64,000 nucleotides of DNA. It comes from Clostridium ragsdalei P11. Lineage in GTDB: Bacteria; Bacillota; Clostridia; Clostridiales; Clostridiaceae. A program made the translations under genes and the position numbers. This document shows, in pieces, positions 39,883-48,506 of the stretch. The stretch lies in the NCBI RefSeq assembly GCF_001675165.1, contig NZ_LROS01000033.1, positions 124,001 to 188,000 on the forward strand. The letters run 5' to 3'. Each line of letters begins with the position of its first letter. The stretch's first letter is position 1. The notes beneath the pieces are model-generated. The model saw only the letters and a program-made list of their open reading frames with translations. It made no database searches and was not told where the DNA came from.

Positions 39883-40121
39883 TTTACATTCTCCGTTCTT
39901 ATGTTTCAGATTAGTTTCACTTATTTTTAGTATAACATATTATATTATGAGATAAATATTTAGGAATATGTAGATTTTGAATGGTGATAAGGAGAAGAAG
40001 ACACACACTAAATAAATAATATAAATATGCAAAGATAAATTATGATATTTTACATTAAAATGAGCAAAATGAAATTAAAGTATCATAACAGGTAAATATA
40101 AATAAATTTAATATTTACTAG

Positions 40122-40149
40122 TTGCATTATAGTGAATTTGTAATATAAT
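40122..40149 (+). promoter_or_regulatory. Promoter of the M-box transcript
   Basis: TTGCAT (40122-40127), a 16-base spacer and TATAAT (40144-40149), about 35 bases before the M-box aptamer. Confidence 0.6.
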
Positions 40150-40184
40150 TATAGTATAAAAGTAAATGTTTATGTTTAATTATG

Positions 40185-40297
40185 TTAGGTGAGGCTCCTA
40201 TATAGACATATGCTGCTGCCCCGAAACATCGAGAGATGCCAATGGGTGAACAGGTATTACCGTAGTAAGGTTTTACTTAATGCAGCTGGATGAAAAT
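40185..40297 (+). promoter_or_regulatory. M-box (ykoK) magnesium riboswitch
   Basis: The conserved core is present in order: TTAGGTGAGGCTCCTATA, ATGCTGCTGCCCCGAAAC, ATCGAGAGATGCCAATGGGT, AACAGG...CCGTAGTAAGGTTTTACTTAATGCAGCTGG. High Mg2+ folds the aptamer and favours the downstream terminator; low Mg2+ allows read-through to the PRC/MgtE_N/CBS gene. Confidence 0.95.
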
Positions 40298-40345
40298 CTA
40301 AAGCTATATAGTGCTAAAACTCGTACGATTAAAAAAGTTTTAGTT

Positions 40346-40369
40346 TAAGAGCCCTGTGGGCTTTTTTTA
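40346..40369 (+). terminator. M-box-controlled terminator
   Basis: GAGCCC pairs with GGGCTT across a short loop, followed by seven T. An upstream CTAAAACT/AGTTTTAG pairing (40315-40344) could be part of the alternative fold. Confidence 0.88.
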
Positions 40370-40413
40370 GTTGTTTGCATATATTTGAATTTTTAATTTA
40401 GGTGGTGTGTTAA

Positions 40414-40500
40414 ATGGAAAACGGACCTTATGGAGGTCGGTGCATCTTAGAAGAAAATTTAATAGAAGAAGTGCAGGGAAGTATTAGATCTAATTGGTGA
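40414..40500 (+). other. Possible small or broken ORF in the M-box leader
   Basis: GGTGG at 40401-40405 precedes an ATG at 40414 that opens a 28-codon frame (starts MENGPYGGRC). If one base is skipped near 40470 the frame continues as REVLDLIGDGNAIDNF and stops at 40525. That tail looks more protein-like than random AT-rich sequence, so this may be a frameshifted remnant or a leader peptide. It matches no family I know. Confidence 0.3.
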
Positions 40501-40577
40501 TGGCAATGCTATTGATAACTTTTAAAACGTTCATGTAGATTCTATAAATATTTCTCTGCATATAAGGAGGAATATTT

Positions 40578-41840
40578 ATGAAAAAGTTATCTAGTTTCTT
40601 ATTGAGTAAAGTTCTTTATAAAAAGGTTTATAATGAATTTGACGAATATGTAGGGAAACTTTGGGATGTTTATGTATCTTCTGATCATGGAATGCCAAGA
40701 GCCATAGGATATAAGATAAAAAAGGGCAAAGAAATACTTAATTGTGAGTGTAGGAACATAAACTTTTATGACGATAACGATAAGGTTATAATTAAAGGAG
40801 AAGGTATAAGGGAAATAATACTTCAAAGTTATTCCTATCTTTTATCAAAACATCTTTTAGATAGACAGATAGTGGATATAAATGGGAAAAAACTTGTAAG
40901 AGTTAATGACCTCAGAATTGCAGAAATGGCAGGAGAGTATAGAGTTGTAGCAGTAGATACAGGAGTTCTTGCTTTAGGAAGAAGGCTTGGTATAGAAAAA
41001 ATCATAAAAAAGTTCTATGATTTATTTAACAAAAAGCCTGAAGATAGCCTTATAATTTGGGATAATGTAGAATCACTAGAAATGATAAATAACAATTTAA
41101 AACTTTCCGTACCATATAAAAAATTGTCTAAGCTCCACCCTGCTGATTTAGCAGATATATTAGAAGATATGGATGTAAACTACAGAAAGAAAGTTTTTGA
41201 AAGTTTAGATGAGGATCTAGCAGCGGATACATTAGAGGAAATAGATCCAGAAGTACAGCTAGATATTCTGGAAAATTTGAGTCAGTCTAAAAGGGACGAG
41301 GTGTTATACAATATGCCCAATGATGAAATAGCAGACATTTTAGATGAAGTAGATAAAGATACTGCAGAAAAAATACTTATAAATATGGAAAAAAATGATG
41401 CGGATGAAGTAAGATCACTTATGGAATATAAGGAAGAAACTGTAGGAAGTATAATGAATAAGGATTTTATCTGTTTTAATATAAATATAACCGTTAAAGA
41501 TACTATTGAGTTTTTAAAAGAAATTAATCCGGAAGATGAGGTATCACATTATATATATATTATCAATGATCAAAAGCAGCTTGAAGGTGTGGTGTCCTTG
41601 AAAGACTTGATATTGTCAGATTTTGAAGATACATTAAAGGCGATAATGATGAAGGATGTAGTAAGTATAAATCATAAGGAAAATATAGATGAAGCCATAG
41701 AGATGTGTTCAAAATATAATCTTATTTCATTACCTGTAATAGATGATGAAGAAAAGCTATGTGGCATAGTTATAATGAATGACTTAGTAGAAGACATATT
41801 AATACCAAATTGGAGAAAAAGGCTAAGAAAAGTAGGGTAA
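40578..41840 (+). CDS. PRC-barrel/MgtE N-domain/CBS protein without the transport domain
   Basis: A 420-residue soluble protein. Residues ~1-170 contain two PRC-barrel-like repeats (YVGKLWDVYVSSDHGMPRAIGYKI, LLDRQIVDINGKKLVRVNDLRI). An MgtE N-terminal superhelical domain (about 200-290: LSKLHPADLADILEDMD, ADTLEEIDPEVQLDIL, MPNDEIADILDEVD) and a CBS pair (about 295-410, with SIMNKDF and MMKDVVSINHKENI) follow. This is the Mg2+-sensing half of MgtE; the five-helix channel is missing and the protein ends after the second CBS. Its M-box leader supports a magnesium role. AAGGAGGAATATTT sets the start. A terminator follows, so it is not co-transcribed with a transporter here. Confidence 0.88.
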   Translation: MKKLSSFLLSKVLYKKVYNEFDEYVGKLWDVYVSSDHGMPRAIGYKIKKGKEILNCECRNINFYDDNDKVIIKGEGIREIILQSYSYLLSKHLLDRQIVDINGKKLVRVNDLRIAEMAGEYRVVAVDTGVLALGRRLGIEKIIKKFYDLFNKKPEDSLIIWDNVESLEMINNNLKLSVPYKKLSKLHPADLADILEDMDVNYRKKVFESLDEDLAADTLEEIDPEVQLDILENLSQSKRDEVLYNMPNDEIADILDEVDKDTAEKILINMEKNDADEVRSLMEYKEETVGSIMNKDFICFNINITVKDTIEFLKEINPEDEVSHYIYIINDQKQLEGVVSLKDLILSDFEDTLKAIMMKDVVSINHKENIDEAIEMCSKYNLISLPVIDDEEKLCGIVIMNDLVEDILIPNWRKRLRKVG

Positions 41841-41841
41841 G

Positions 41842-41890
41842 AAATGCTATCAATTCCACTTATTTAAAGTGAAATTGATAGCATTTTTTT
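41842..41890 (+). terminator. Terminator after the M-box-controlled gene
   Basis: AAATGCTATCAATT pairs with AATTGATAGCATTT and is followed by a T run; it starts two bases after the stop codon. Confidence 0.9.
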
Positions 41891-41958
41891 ATGTATTTTT
41901 TACTTCGTTTGTGTACAGACTACATTTAGGAGAATCAACATTAAAAGGAGATGGTCAT

Positions 41959-42648
41959 ATGGGTAAGAAAATTATGGGATTTAAAAGAGAATTAGTATTA
42001 ATACTTGCTATAGTGTTTACATATGCATCAACTTCTCTATTCTTGCTCCCCTATAATAATGCAGTAAAAGCTGTGGCATACTACTATGGCTCAAGAGGAA
42101 ATATGGTAATACAAATACAGCAAAAACTTAGAAGCTGGGGGTATTACAATGGTAGTGTAGATGGAGTATACGGGTATCAAACTTACACTGCAGTAAAGTA
42201 TTTCCAATCAAAAAATGGATTAAAGTCTGATGGTATAGTTGGAGATGCAACTTTAGCAGCCCTTGCAATAAATACTGGAAGCAATACTGGTGGAAATAGC
42301 CAAAACGTAACATTAATAGCTAGATTGATAAATGGAGAGGCTAGAGGAGAACCTTATGAAGGACAGGTAGCCGTAGGAGCTGTAATACTAAATAGAACTA
42401 GGGATCCTAGGTTCCCATCTACTGTAGCAGGAGTTATATATCAACCAGGAGCTTTTACTGCTGTGGTGGATGGACAAATACATGCAAATATGAAACAGAG
42501 CTCTATAAATGCAGCAAGAGATGCTTTAAATGGATGGGATCCTTCAGGAGGAGCAATATACTATTTTAATCCCTCTACAGCAACAAGTTCATGGATATGG
42601 TCGAGACCTCTTATTAAAATTATAGGGAAACATAGATTTTGCAGATAG
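41959..42648 (+). CDS. sleB: Spore cortex-lytic enzyme SleB-like cell-wall hydrolase
   Basis: A 230-residue secreted protein that cleaves muramic-delta-lactam-containing cortex peptidoglycan during germination. A signal segment (about 10-32) leads to a PG_binding_1 domain (about 40-95, GNMVIQIQQKLRSWGYYNGSVDG-type, with VKYFQSKNGLKSDGIVG). The SleB hydrolase_2 domain follows (IARLINGEARGEPYEGQVAVGAVILNRT-type; the glutamate of NGEARGE is the likely catalytic acid). It ends with IWSRPLIKIIGKHRFCR, as in the family. AAAGGAG selects the ATG at 41959; the earlier open frame lies in the terminator. No ypeB gene is adjacent. Confidence 0.88.
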   Translation: MGKKIMGFKRELVLILAIVFTYASTSLFLLPYNNAVKAVAYYYGSRGNMVIQIQQKLRSWGYYNGSVDGVYGYQTYTAVKYFQSKNGLKSDGIVGDATLAALAINTGSNTGGNSQNVTLIARLINGEARGEPYEGQVAVGAVILNRTRDPRFPSTVAGVIYQPGAFTAVVDGQIHANMKQSSINAARDALNGWDPSGGAIYYFNPSTATSSWIWSRPLIKIIGKHRFCR

Positions 42649-42884
42649 TTTAAAAATAGATAGTCAAAATAGATAAGCTTTCGACAGGATCATTTAATAA
42701 AAATTGTTAGTAAATAGGATAAAAATATATATGCTTCTAAGATAAGTGAGCAATAGATTTTTATTGTCATATATAAGGGATAATTTCTAAGAAAAGCTAA
42801 TCAGGAAGTGACACATTTTTTTCCCTGTGTGTGCTAATATATTTTTAAGACAATAATGAGCTATGTTATGGGGGGAGAGAATTT

Positions 42885-43235
42885 ATGATAATAGAGAATT
42901 TTATTAGTAATGAGAAAGTAAAACAAATTGAGTATGTATACTTTTATAGGTTACTTAAAGGGAAAATAGCTATTTCATATTCCCATAAGGATGTTGAAGA
43001 GGTGCAGGCTTATGGAATTGAAGTTGAGAGACAGGATATATTAGATGGAAAATTGATAAATGTGCAAAGAGATAGTATTCAAAATATAAGTCCTGAAAAG
43101 TATAAAGTACATAATTTACTGAAATTACTATATGACAATAAAGTTTCACCGCTCCACTTGGTTGATGTAATAGGTGATTATGTAGACGACTACATTATGG
43201 ACTTTGACAACCAAAAAAATTATGCAGCATATTAA
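42885..43235 (+). CDS. Small conserved clostridial protein (DUF6514-like)
   Basis: A 116-residue soluble protein. The sequence (VYFYRLLKGKIAISYSHKDVEEVQAYGIEVERQ in parts, then LLKLLYDNKVSPLHLVDVIGDYVDDY) resembles the DUF6514 family of clostridia, of unknown function. A strong GGGGGGAG site lies before the ATG. The gene is alone between a long non-coding stretch and a compact terminator. Confidence 0.6.
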   Translation: MIIENFISNEKVKQIEYVYFYRLLKGKIAISYSHKDVEEVQAYGIEVERQDILDGKLINVQRDSIQNISPEKYKVHNLLKLLYDNKVSPLHLVDVIGDYVDDYIMDFDNQKNYAAY

Positions 43236-43243
43236 TTTAATAG

Positions 43244-43270
43244 AAAAGAGGAGAAATCCTCTTTTTTTTA
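43244..43270 (+). terminator. Terminator after the DUF6514-like gene
   Basis: AAAGAGGA pairs with TCCTCTTT around GAAA, a stable tetraloop-type hairpin, followed by a T run. Confidence 0.9.
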
Positions 43271-43288
43271 TATAAAAAATTGATATAT

Positions 43289-43333
43289 CTATTATACCTA
43301 TATTAAAAAATTAATATAATATAGGTATAATAG
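43289..43333. promoter_or_regulatory. AT-rich inverted repeat upstream of acpS
   Basis: CTATTATACCTATATTA and its reverse complement TA(ATA)TAATATAGGTATAATAG face each other across ~6 bases, 40-85 bases before acpS. The sequence ATAGGTAT recurs directly after it. It could be an operator or an mRNA hairpin; no regulator is known. Confidence 0.4.
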
Positions 43334-43372
43334 GTATATAATTAAAGGTATTAAAATTGGAGGTGTTATATT

Positions 43373-43777
43373 TTGATATTTGGGGTTGGAGTTGATATAG
43401 TTGAAATCAGGAGAATAGAACAGGCTGTTAGTAAACATTCAAATTTTATAGATAGAATTTTTAGCAAAAATGAAGTAGAATATCTTAAAAACAAAAATTT
43501 AAGACCTGAATTTATAGCAGGAAGGTTTGCTGCTAAGGAAGCTATAGTAAAGGCACTAGGAACTGGATTTAGTGGTTTTGATTTTAGAGATATAGAAGTA
43601 GATAGAACTGCTTTAGGTAAACCAATTGTAGTATTAAAGGGAAAGGCAAAGTTAATAGCTAATAAATGTGGAAATTATAAGATTCATCTCAGTATATCTC
43701 ATGGAGTGGATAATGCTATAGCCTATGCCGTAATGGAGGTAGATGAAGTTGAAGATAGCGACTGTAAAAACAGCTAG
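43373..43777 (+). CDS. acpS: Holo-[acyl-carrier-protein] synthase
   Basis: The enzyme attaches 4'-phosphopantetheine from CoA to acyl-carrier protein. The 134-residue protein has FGVGVDIVEIRRIEQ and RFAAKEAIVKALGTG, which carry the magnesium-binding Asp and Glu. It starts at a TTG after GGAGGTGT. The nnr gene begins inside its 3' end, so the two are coupled, the common clostridial arrangement. Confidence 0.96.
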   Translation: MIFGVGVDIVEIRRIEQAVSKHSNFIDRIFSKNEVEYLKNKNLRPEFIAGRFAAKEAIVKALGTGFSGFDFRDIEVDRTALGKPIVVLKGKAKLIANKCGNYKIHLSISHGVDNAIAYAVMEVDEVEDSDCKNS

Positions 43778-45248
43778 AGCTGTAGATGGGTACAGTATAA
43801 ATGAATTAAAAATACCAGGGATTGTACTTATGGAAAATGCAGCACTAAAGGTAGTGAAAAACATAGATCTAAAAAAATGTGATTCTTTTTGTGTAATTTG
43901 TACAAAGGGAAATAATGGTGGAGATGGCTTTGCGGTAGCAAGACATCTTTATAATTTAAACAAAAAGGTTCATGTATTTTTAGTTGGAAAAGAAAGCGGA
44001 ATGAGTGAAGATTGCAGCATAAATTACAATATTTTAAAAAATTTAAGAATTAATTTGAATGTAGTAGATTCAGAAGAAAGCCTTGTACAACTTAAAGAGT
44101 GTATAAAGGAAAGTGATGTTACTATAGATGCTCTGTTTGGAACAGGAATTTCTAGAAATATACTGGGAATACAAGATTCTGTAATAGATCTTATTAATAA
44201 GTATGGCAGCTATGTTATTTCTATAGATATTCCCTCAGGGCTTAATGGTGATACTGGAAATGTTATGGGCAACTGTGTGAGAGCTAATAAAACTATTACT
44301 TTTCAGCTATATAAAATGGGATTTTTAAAATATGGAAGTGATAGATTTACAGGTGAAGTGATAGTAGAGGACATAGGAATTCCAAATTTAGCTGTTGAAA
44401 GATTTTCTGGATCTGAATTTATAATGGATCAAGATTTTATAAAAGGAAAACTAAAAATTAGAGATAAGTTTAGTCATAAAGGAGATTATGGAAGAGTACT
44501 TGTTATAGCTGGATCTAGAGGATTTACAGGAGCAGCTTATATATGTACTCAGGGAGCAATAAGAAGTGGCGCAGGGCTTGTTACTTTAGGATGTTATAAA
44601 GATATACAACCTATACTTAGTGAAAAGCTTGTTGAAGGTATGACTATAGATTTGGAAGAAAATCTAAAATTAGAAAAGACTATAGAAAAAAGCGATGCTA
44701 TTGCTATAGGACCAGGTATGGGAGCTAATGATAGTACTTTAAACTTGGTGAAAAAGGTTATTACTACTTTCAGAAAAACGGTAGTAATAGATGCAGATGG
44801 GATCAATGTTTTAAGTGGAAATCTTAACATTTTAAAAGAAAAAAAATGTGATGTGATTTTAACCCCTCATTTGGGAGAAATGTCTAGAATTACCAGTTTA
44901 GGAATTGAATATATATGCGAAAATAGAATTAAAGTAGCCAAAGACTTTGCGAAGGAGTATAATGTAATTGTACTTTTAAAAGGATATAACACGGTTATTA
45001 CAGATGGAAACTTAGTTGCCATAAATTCTACAGGAAATTCAGCTATGGCTTCAGGTGGTATGGGAGATTGTCTAACGGGAATTATAGCTTCTTTTTCTGC
45101 ACAAAAACAAGGCCCTTTTGAAGCAGCTTCTATTGCTGCATTTATACATGGGTATGTGGGAGAAGAATTATCCAAAGATATGTATTCTGTAAATGCCAGT
45201 CATGTTTTGCATCAATTGCCTTTTTCAATAAAAAAATTAACAGAATAG
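43749..45248 (+). CDS. nnr: Bifunctional NAD(P)H-hydrate epimerase/ADP-dependent dehydratase
   Basis: A repair enzyme for damaged nicotinamide cofactors, about 499 residues. The N-terminal YjeF epimerase (about 1-205) has GNNGGDGFAVARHL and DALFGTGISRNI. The C-terminal YjeF/CARKD kinase-like dehydratase (about 225-495) has GSRGFTGAAYICTQGAIRSGAGLVT in parts, VIDADGINVL, LTPHLGEMSR and GSGGMGDCLTGIIA-type (ASGGMGDCLTG). The frame is open from an ATG at 43743, but GGAGG at 43735-43739 is better spaced for the TTG at 43749 (MKIATVKTARAVD), as in homologues. It overlaps acpS by about 29 bases. Confidence 0.95.
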   Translation: MKIATVKTARAVDGYSINELKIPGIVLMENAALKVVKNIDLKKCDSFCVICTKGNNGGDGFAVARHLYNLNKKVHVFLVGKESGMSEDCSINYNILKNLRINLNVVDSEESLVQLKECIKESDVTIDALFGTGISRNILGIQDSVIDLINKYGSYVISIDIPSGLNGDTGNVMGNCVRANKTITFQLYKMGFLKYGSDRFTGEVIVEDIGIPNLAVERFSGSEFIMDQDFIKGKLKIRDKFSHKGDYGRVLVIAGSRGFTGAAYICTQGAIRSGAGLVTLGCYKDIQPILSEKLVEGMTIDLEENLKLEKTIEKSDAIAIGPGMGANDSTLNLVKKVITTFRKTVVIDADGINVLSGNLNILKEKKCDVILTPHLGEMSRITSLGIEYICENRIKVAKDFAKEYNVIVLLKGYNTVITDGNLVAINSTGNSAMASGGMGDCLTGIIASFSAQKQGPFEAASIAAFIHGYVGEELSKDMYSVNASHVLHQLPFSIKKLTE

Positions 45249-45343
45249 TCTTATTTTCATATAATTATTTCATAAAAAAGTAATATAGAAAAACATAATA
45301 GAATAGATTAGTAGTAAAAAGTTGTGAAAACTGGAGGAACGAA

Positions 45344-45952
45344 GTGAGAAAAAGACTACTGATATTAGGAATTATGTTTTTTATTTTAAGTGTAATTTTT
45401 TCATCTTGTGGTAAAGACCCTCAAAATACAGAGAAAATAATTTATTATTTAAAGAATTTGAACAGCTACAACTGCAATGTAAATATTTTAATAAAAAATG
45501 ACAAACAGCAGATAAATTACAATGGAAAGCAATTTTATGACAGTAGATATGGAGAGAGGTTTGATTTAGACAACAATAGAATAATTATTTATAAAGAAAG
45601 CAAGATACATGTTAAAGATATTAAGCGAGGAAATTCCTATAATATAGATAAAAATTTTCAAAGTTTATTTAAGTTTAGTTTTATAAAAGAATATATCTCT
45701 CTCCTTTATACGAATGAAAAGATTGAAAATTCATTTAAAAAGGTGGGAAATGAAGAATATCAAGTTATAAATTTAGACATACCTGGCAATAATAAAAATA
45801 TGTATAAAGCCCAGTTGTATGTAAATATAAAAAATAATGTTCCTGCATACGTCATAATATACGATTCTAAATATAAAAAACGGATAGAAATTAAATATAC
45901 CGATTTTAAAGCCAATGTGGAATTAAAAGAGGATATGTTTAAGATAAATTAG
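45344..45952 (+). CDS. LolA-like lipoprotein, GerS-related
   Basis: A 202-residue exported lipoprotein: a basic, hydrophobic signal and a lipobox at VIFSSC (Cys22), followed by a mature domain of mainly beta strands (QINYNGKQFYDSRYGERFDL, MYKAQLYVNIKNNVPAYVIIYD-type pattern) like LolA/outer-membrane-lipoprotein-carrier folds. In Clostridium such proteins downstream of acpS-nnr are annotated as GerS-related. A GTG start follows GGAGGAACGAA. The role here is not established; a link to germination or envelope is inference. Confidence 0.72.
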   Translation: MRKRLLILGIMFFILSVIFSSCGKDPQNTEKIIYYLKNLNSYNCNVNILIKNDKQQINYNGKQFYDSRYGERFDLDNNRIIIYKESKIHVKDIKRGNSYNIDKNFQSLFKFSFIKEYISLLYTNEKIENSFKKVGNEEYQVINLDIPGNNKNMYKAQLYVNIKNNVPAYVIIYDSKYKKRIEIKYTDFKANVELKEDMFKIN

Positions 45953-46790
45953 TTTTAGTATAAGAACATGTAAGTAATATTTTTAATCAATAAGGTATTT
46001 TAGGGGGTGATATATTTATAGTTAAGCATTATAGGCATATATAGTAAAAATTAATTTAAAGTGATGTTGTATATAATAGGTATCTTCAATCAGACGATGT
46101 GGACAAGAGCTAAAAAAAGTTGATTGAAGTCTAATACAAAAGATAGTAAAGTAGTTAAAATTACAGAAGATAACAAGTTCATATATATTTTTTTAACTGT
46201 CATATGTACTCTACTTTTTAAGTTAAGATAATTGCTATATGCAGCAGTTATATCTTAATTGTAAATAAATTTTAATAAATAAAATCATAGAATTAAATTA
46301 ATTACATATTTAGAAAGGGATACTTGCATATGGCTTTTGACAAACTGCGTTTTCAATAATTATTATATAAGTAATTATGTATATGAAAAAACTGAAACAT
46401 TTCTTAAAACATATTTTCCAATCTGATATATAGACATATACACACCAGAAAATTATGAATATAAGCTTAGAAATTGGTATAGGATAATAATAAGATTAAT
46501 GAATGAAAATTTTATTCATAAAGTTGATTTGCATTACAAATGATTACCATTACAAATGATTACCATGAGATTAACATAAAATTAGTAATTGGGTGTAAAA
46601 AGTATATTATACAATATGCAAGTAACTACAATGAATTATTACATATATATTTAATTAATATCTGAAATTGTTACATATAAAATTATAATAGACTTAAATA
46701 GAAACATGGCAAAAGTTATATTAAATCAATATAGATATGAAAAGCCCTATGTAAAAAATACAAGTAGAAAAATGTTGAAATTAAAGATAA
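45953..46790. other. Long AT-rich gene-poor region
   Basis: About 840 bases without a confident gene, at the place where related clostridia usually carry alr (alanine racemase). Features seen: a 9-bp inverted repeat CTTCAATCA/TGATTGAAG (46084-46129), an exact 16-base tandem duplication ATTACAAATGATTACC (46533-46564), and a stretch at 46322-46543 open in one frame except for a single TGA at 46424-46426 (reads EKTETFLKTYFPI, then YIDIYTPENYEYKL). That stretch may be an eroded gene. I see no alr motif in it. Confidence 0.5.
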
Positions 46791-46795
46791 TTTCT

Positions 46796-46825
46796 TTGAC
46801 ACACTTGTGGATTTGGTAATATAAT
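46796..46825 (+). promoter_or_regulatory. SigA promoter of the ndoAI-ndoA operon
   Basis: A perfect TTGACA (46796-46801), an 18-base spacer and a perfect TATAAT (46820-46825), 44 bases before the antitoxin start. Confidence 0.85.
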
Positions 46826-46869
46826 TACGTTGTATATATCTTTCGCTTAGGGTAATAGGAGGTATTAAT

Positions 46870-47196
46870 TTGTATATGTCAAATTCTAAAAGATTGGTGG
46901 TAAACCTCTCAGAAACACTATACAATGAATTTAACAAAGCACTTAAAGAAGATTGCAAAAAAAGAAGTGAATTTATTAGGGAAGTTATCATATTATATAT
47001 TAATGAGAAAAAAAGGTTAAATAGAATATCAGAAATGGAAAAAGGATATAGGGAAATGGCGCAGCTTAATCTTGAATTCGCAGAAATGGGCTTTGCAAGT
47101 GACATAAAGGAATTAAAAGAATATGAAGCGAAGCTTTCGGAGAGTGATTTGTCAGATGACAACAGTAGTGAAAAGAGGAGATATATTTTATGCTGA
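46870..47196 (+). CDS. ndoAI: Antitoxin NdoAI/EndoAI-like (ribbon-helix-helix)
   Basis: A 108-residue antitoxin. The N-terminal ribbon-helix-helix domain ([39 protein letters not shown] in parts) binds the operon promoter, and the C-terminal tail neutralises the toxin. GGAGG at 46858-46862 gives initiation at the TTG at 46870; the ATG two codons later is an alternative. Its 3' end overlaps the toxin start by about 40 bases. The strong consensus promoter before it fits an autoregulated toxin-antitoxin operon. Confidence 0.88.
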   Translation: MYMSNSKRLVVNLSETLYNEFNKALKEDCKKRSEFIREVIILYINEKKRLNRISEMEKGYREMAQLNLEFAEMGFASDIKELKEYEAKLSESDLSDDNSSEKRRYILC

Positions 47197-47506
47197 TTTG
47201 AGCCCTGTAGTTGGGTCTGAACAAGGAGGGGTAAGGCCGGTTATTATCCTACAAAATGATGTAGGTAATAAGTACAGTCCCACTGTAATTGTTGCGGCTA
47301 TTACTTCTCAGATAAATAAAGCAAAACTACCTACTCATGTTGAAATTTCTTCAGAAGCCTATGGGCTAAATAAAGATTCGGTAGTGCTGCTTGAACAAAT
47401 AAGAACTTTAGATAAAAGAAGATTAAAGGAAAAAATTGGTCATATGACAGATGTAGATATGAAAAAGGTAGATGGTGCACTTCTAGTGAGTGTAGGACTA
47501 CAGTAA
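47156..47506 (+). CDS. ndoA: Endoribonuclease toxin NdoA/EndoA (MazF family)
   Basis: A 116-residue MazF-type RNase. The family core is plain: [21 protein letters not shown]-type opening, [31 protein letters not shown] and [12 protein letters not shown]. In Bacillus the homologue cleaves UACAU. The frame is open from 47123, but the ATG at 47156 aligns with the family start. It overlaps ndoAI in a different frame. This is the chromosomal core copy found next to acpS-alr in Firmicutes; here alr is absent. Confidence 0.95.
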   Translation: MTTVVKRGDIFYADLSPVVGSEQGGVRPVIILQNDVGNKYSPTVIVAAITSQINKAKLPTHVEISSEAYGLNKDSVVLLEQIRTLDKRRLKEKIGHMTDVDMKKVDGALLVSVGLQ

Positions 47507-47564
47507 GTATTCCAATTTCATCTAATATTTTATGAATTTTATAGTTAATATTGTGAACTATAGG

Positions 47565-47592
47565 CCCCTGCATCTTAAATGTAGGGGTGAAA
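47565..47592 (+). terminator. Terminator after ndoA
   Basis: CCCCTGCAT pairs with ATGTAGGGG around CTTAA, followed by TGAAATTTT. It lies about 60 bases after the ndoA stop. Confidence 0.7.
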
Positions 47593-47681
47593 TTTTATGA
47601 CCAGGATTATATATAAAAATAAAATTTTGTGTTAAAATAATAAGTATAGTTTTTGCTTATATAGCTTAGGAGGTTAAGGGT

Positions 47682-48506
47682 GTGAAAAAAGACATAGAAG
47701 AACTTAAGAAGATTGCTGTAACTATAAGAAAAGACATAATAAAAATGTTAACCGAATCTAGTTCAGGTCATCCAGGTGGTTCATTATCTGCAGTGGAGGT
47801 TTTAACCACTTTATATTTTTATGAAATGAATATTAATCCAGAGCAACCTAGAGATTTAAATAGGGATAGATTTGTATTATCAAAAGGACACGCAGCACCA
47901 GCATTATATAGTACCCTTGCAAGAAAAGGATATTTTAATGTAGAGGAATTAAAGTCACTTAGAAAGATTGGATCAATGCTTCAAGGACATCCTAATATGA
48001 ATGAAGTACCAGGAATAGATATGTCTACAGGCTCTTTAGGTCAGGGGATATCTGCAGCTGTAGGAATGGCATTAGCTGGGAAAATAGATAAAAAGGATTA
48101 CAGAGTTTATACTTTACTAGGTGATGGAGAACTTGAAGAAGGTGAAGTTTGGGAAGCAACTATGGCTGCAGGACATTATAAACTAGATAATCTTACAGCT
48201 TTTGTAGATGCTAATGGACTTCAAATAGATGGACCTTGCGAAGAAGTAATGTCAGCATACCCAATTGGGGATAAGTTTAAGGCATTTAAGTGGAATGTTA
48301 TAGAAGTAAATGGACATAGTTTTGAAGAACTAATAGATGCTATTGAAAAAGCAAAAACAGTTAAAAACAAACCAACTATGATAGTATGTAAGACTATTAA
48401 AGGTAAGGGAGTTTCTTTCATGGAAAATGAAGTTGGCTGGCATGGTTCAGCACCAAATATAGAACAATGTGAGAAAGCATTAGCTGAACTTGGAGGTGAG
48501 GAGTAA
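47682..48506 (+). CDS. Transketolase, N-terminal (thiamine diphosphate-binding) subunit
   Basis: A 274-residue protein equal to the first half of transketolase. It binds thiamine diphosphate and magnesium: SSSGHPGGSLSAVE, LSKGHAAPALYS, STGSLGQGISAAVGMAL and GDGELEEGEVWEA. With the second subunit it transfers two-carbon units in the non-oxidative pentose phosphate pathway. A GTG start follows GGAGGTTAAGG. The TAATG junction with the next gene gives one base of overlap and translational coupling. Split transketolases are normal in clostridia and archaea, so this is not a frameshift. Confidence 0.95.
   Translation: MKKDIEELKKIAVTIRKDIIKMLTESSSGHPGGSLSAVEVLTTLYFYEMNINPEQPRDLNRDRFVLSKGHAAPALYSTLARKGYFNVEELKSLRKIGSMLQGHPNMNEVPGIDMSTGSLGQGISAAVGMALAGKIDKKDYRVYTLLGDGELEEGEVWEATMAAGHYKLDNLTAFVDANGLQIDGPCEEVMSAYPIGDKFKAFKWNVIEVNGHSFEELIDAIEKAKTVKNKPTMIVCKTIKGKGVSFMENEVGWHGSAPNIEQCEKALAELGGEE

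Noticed and set aside
46533-46564. 16-base tandem repeat as a CRISPR fragment
   Set aside because: Only two direct copies with no spacer and no cas genes anywhere in the window.
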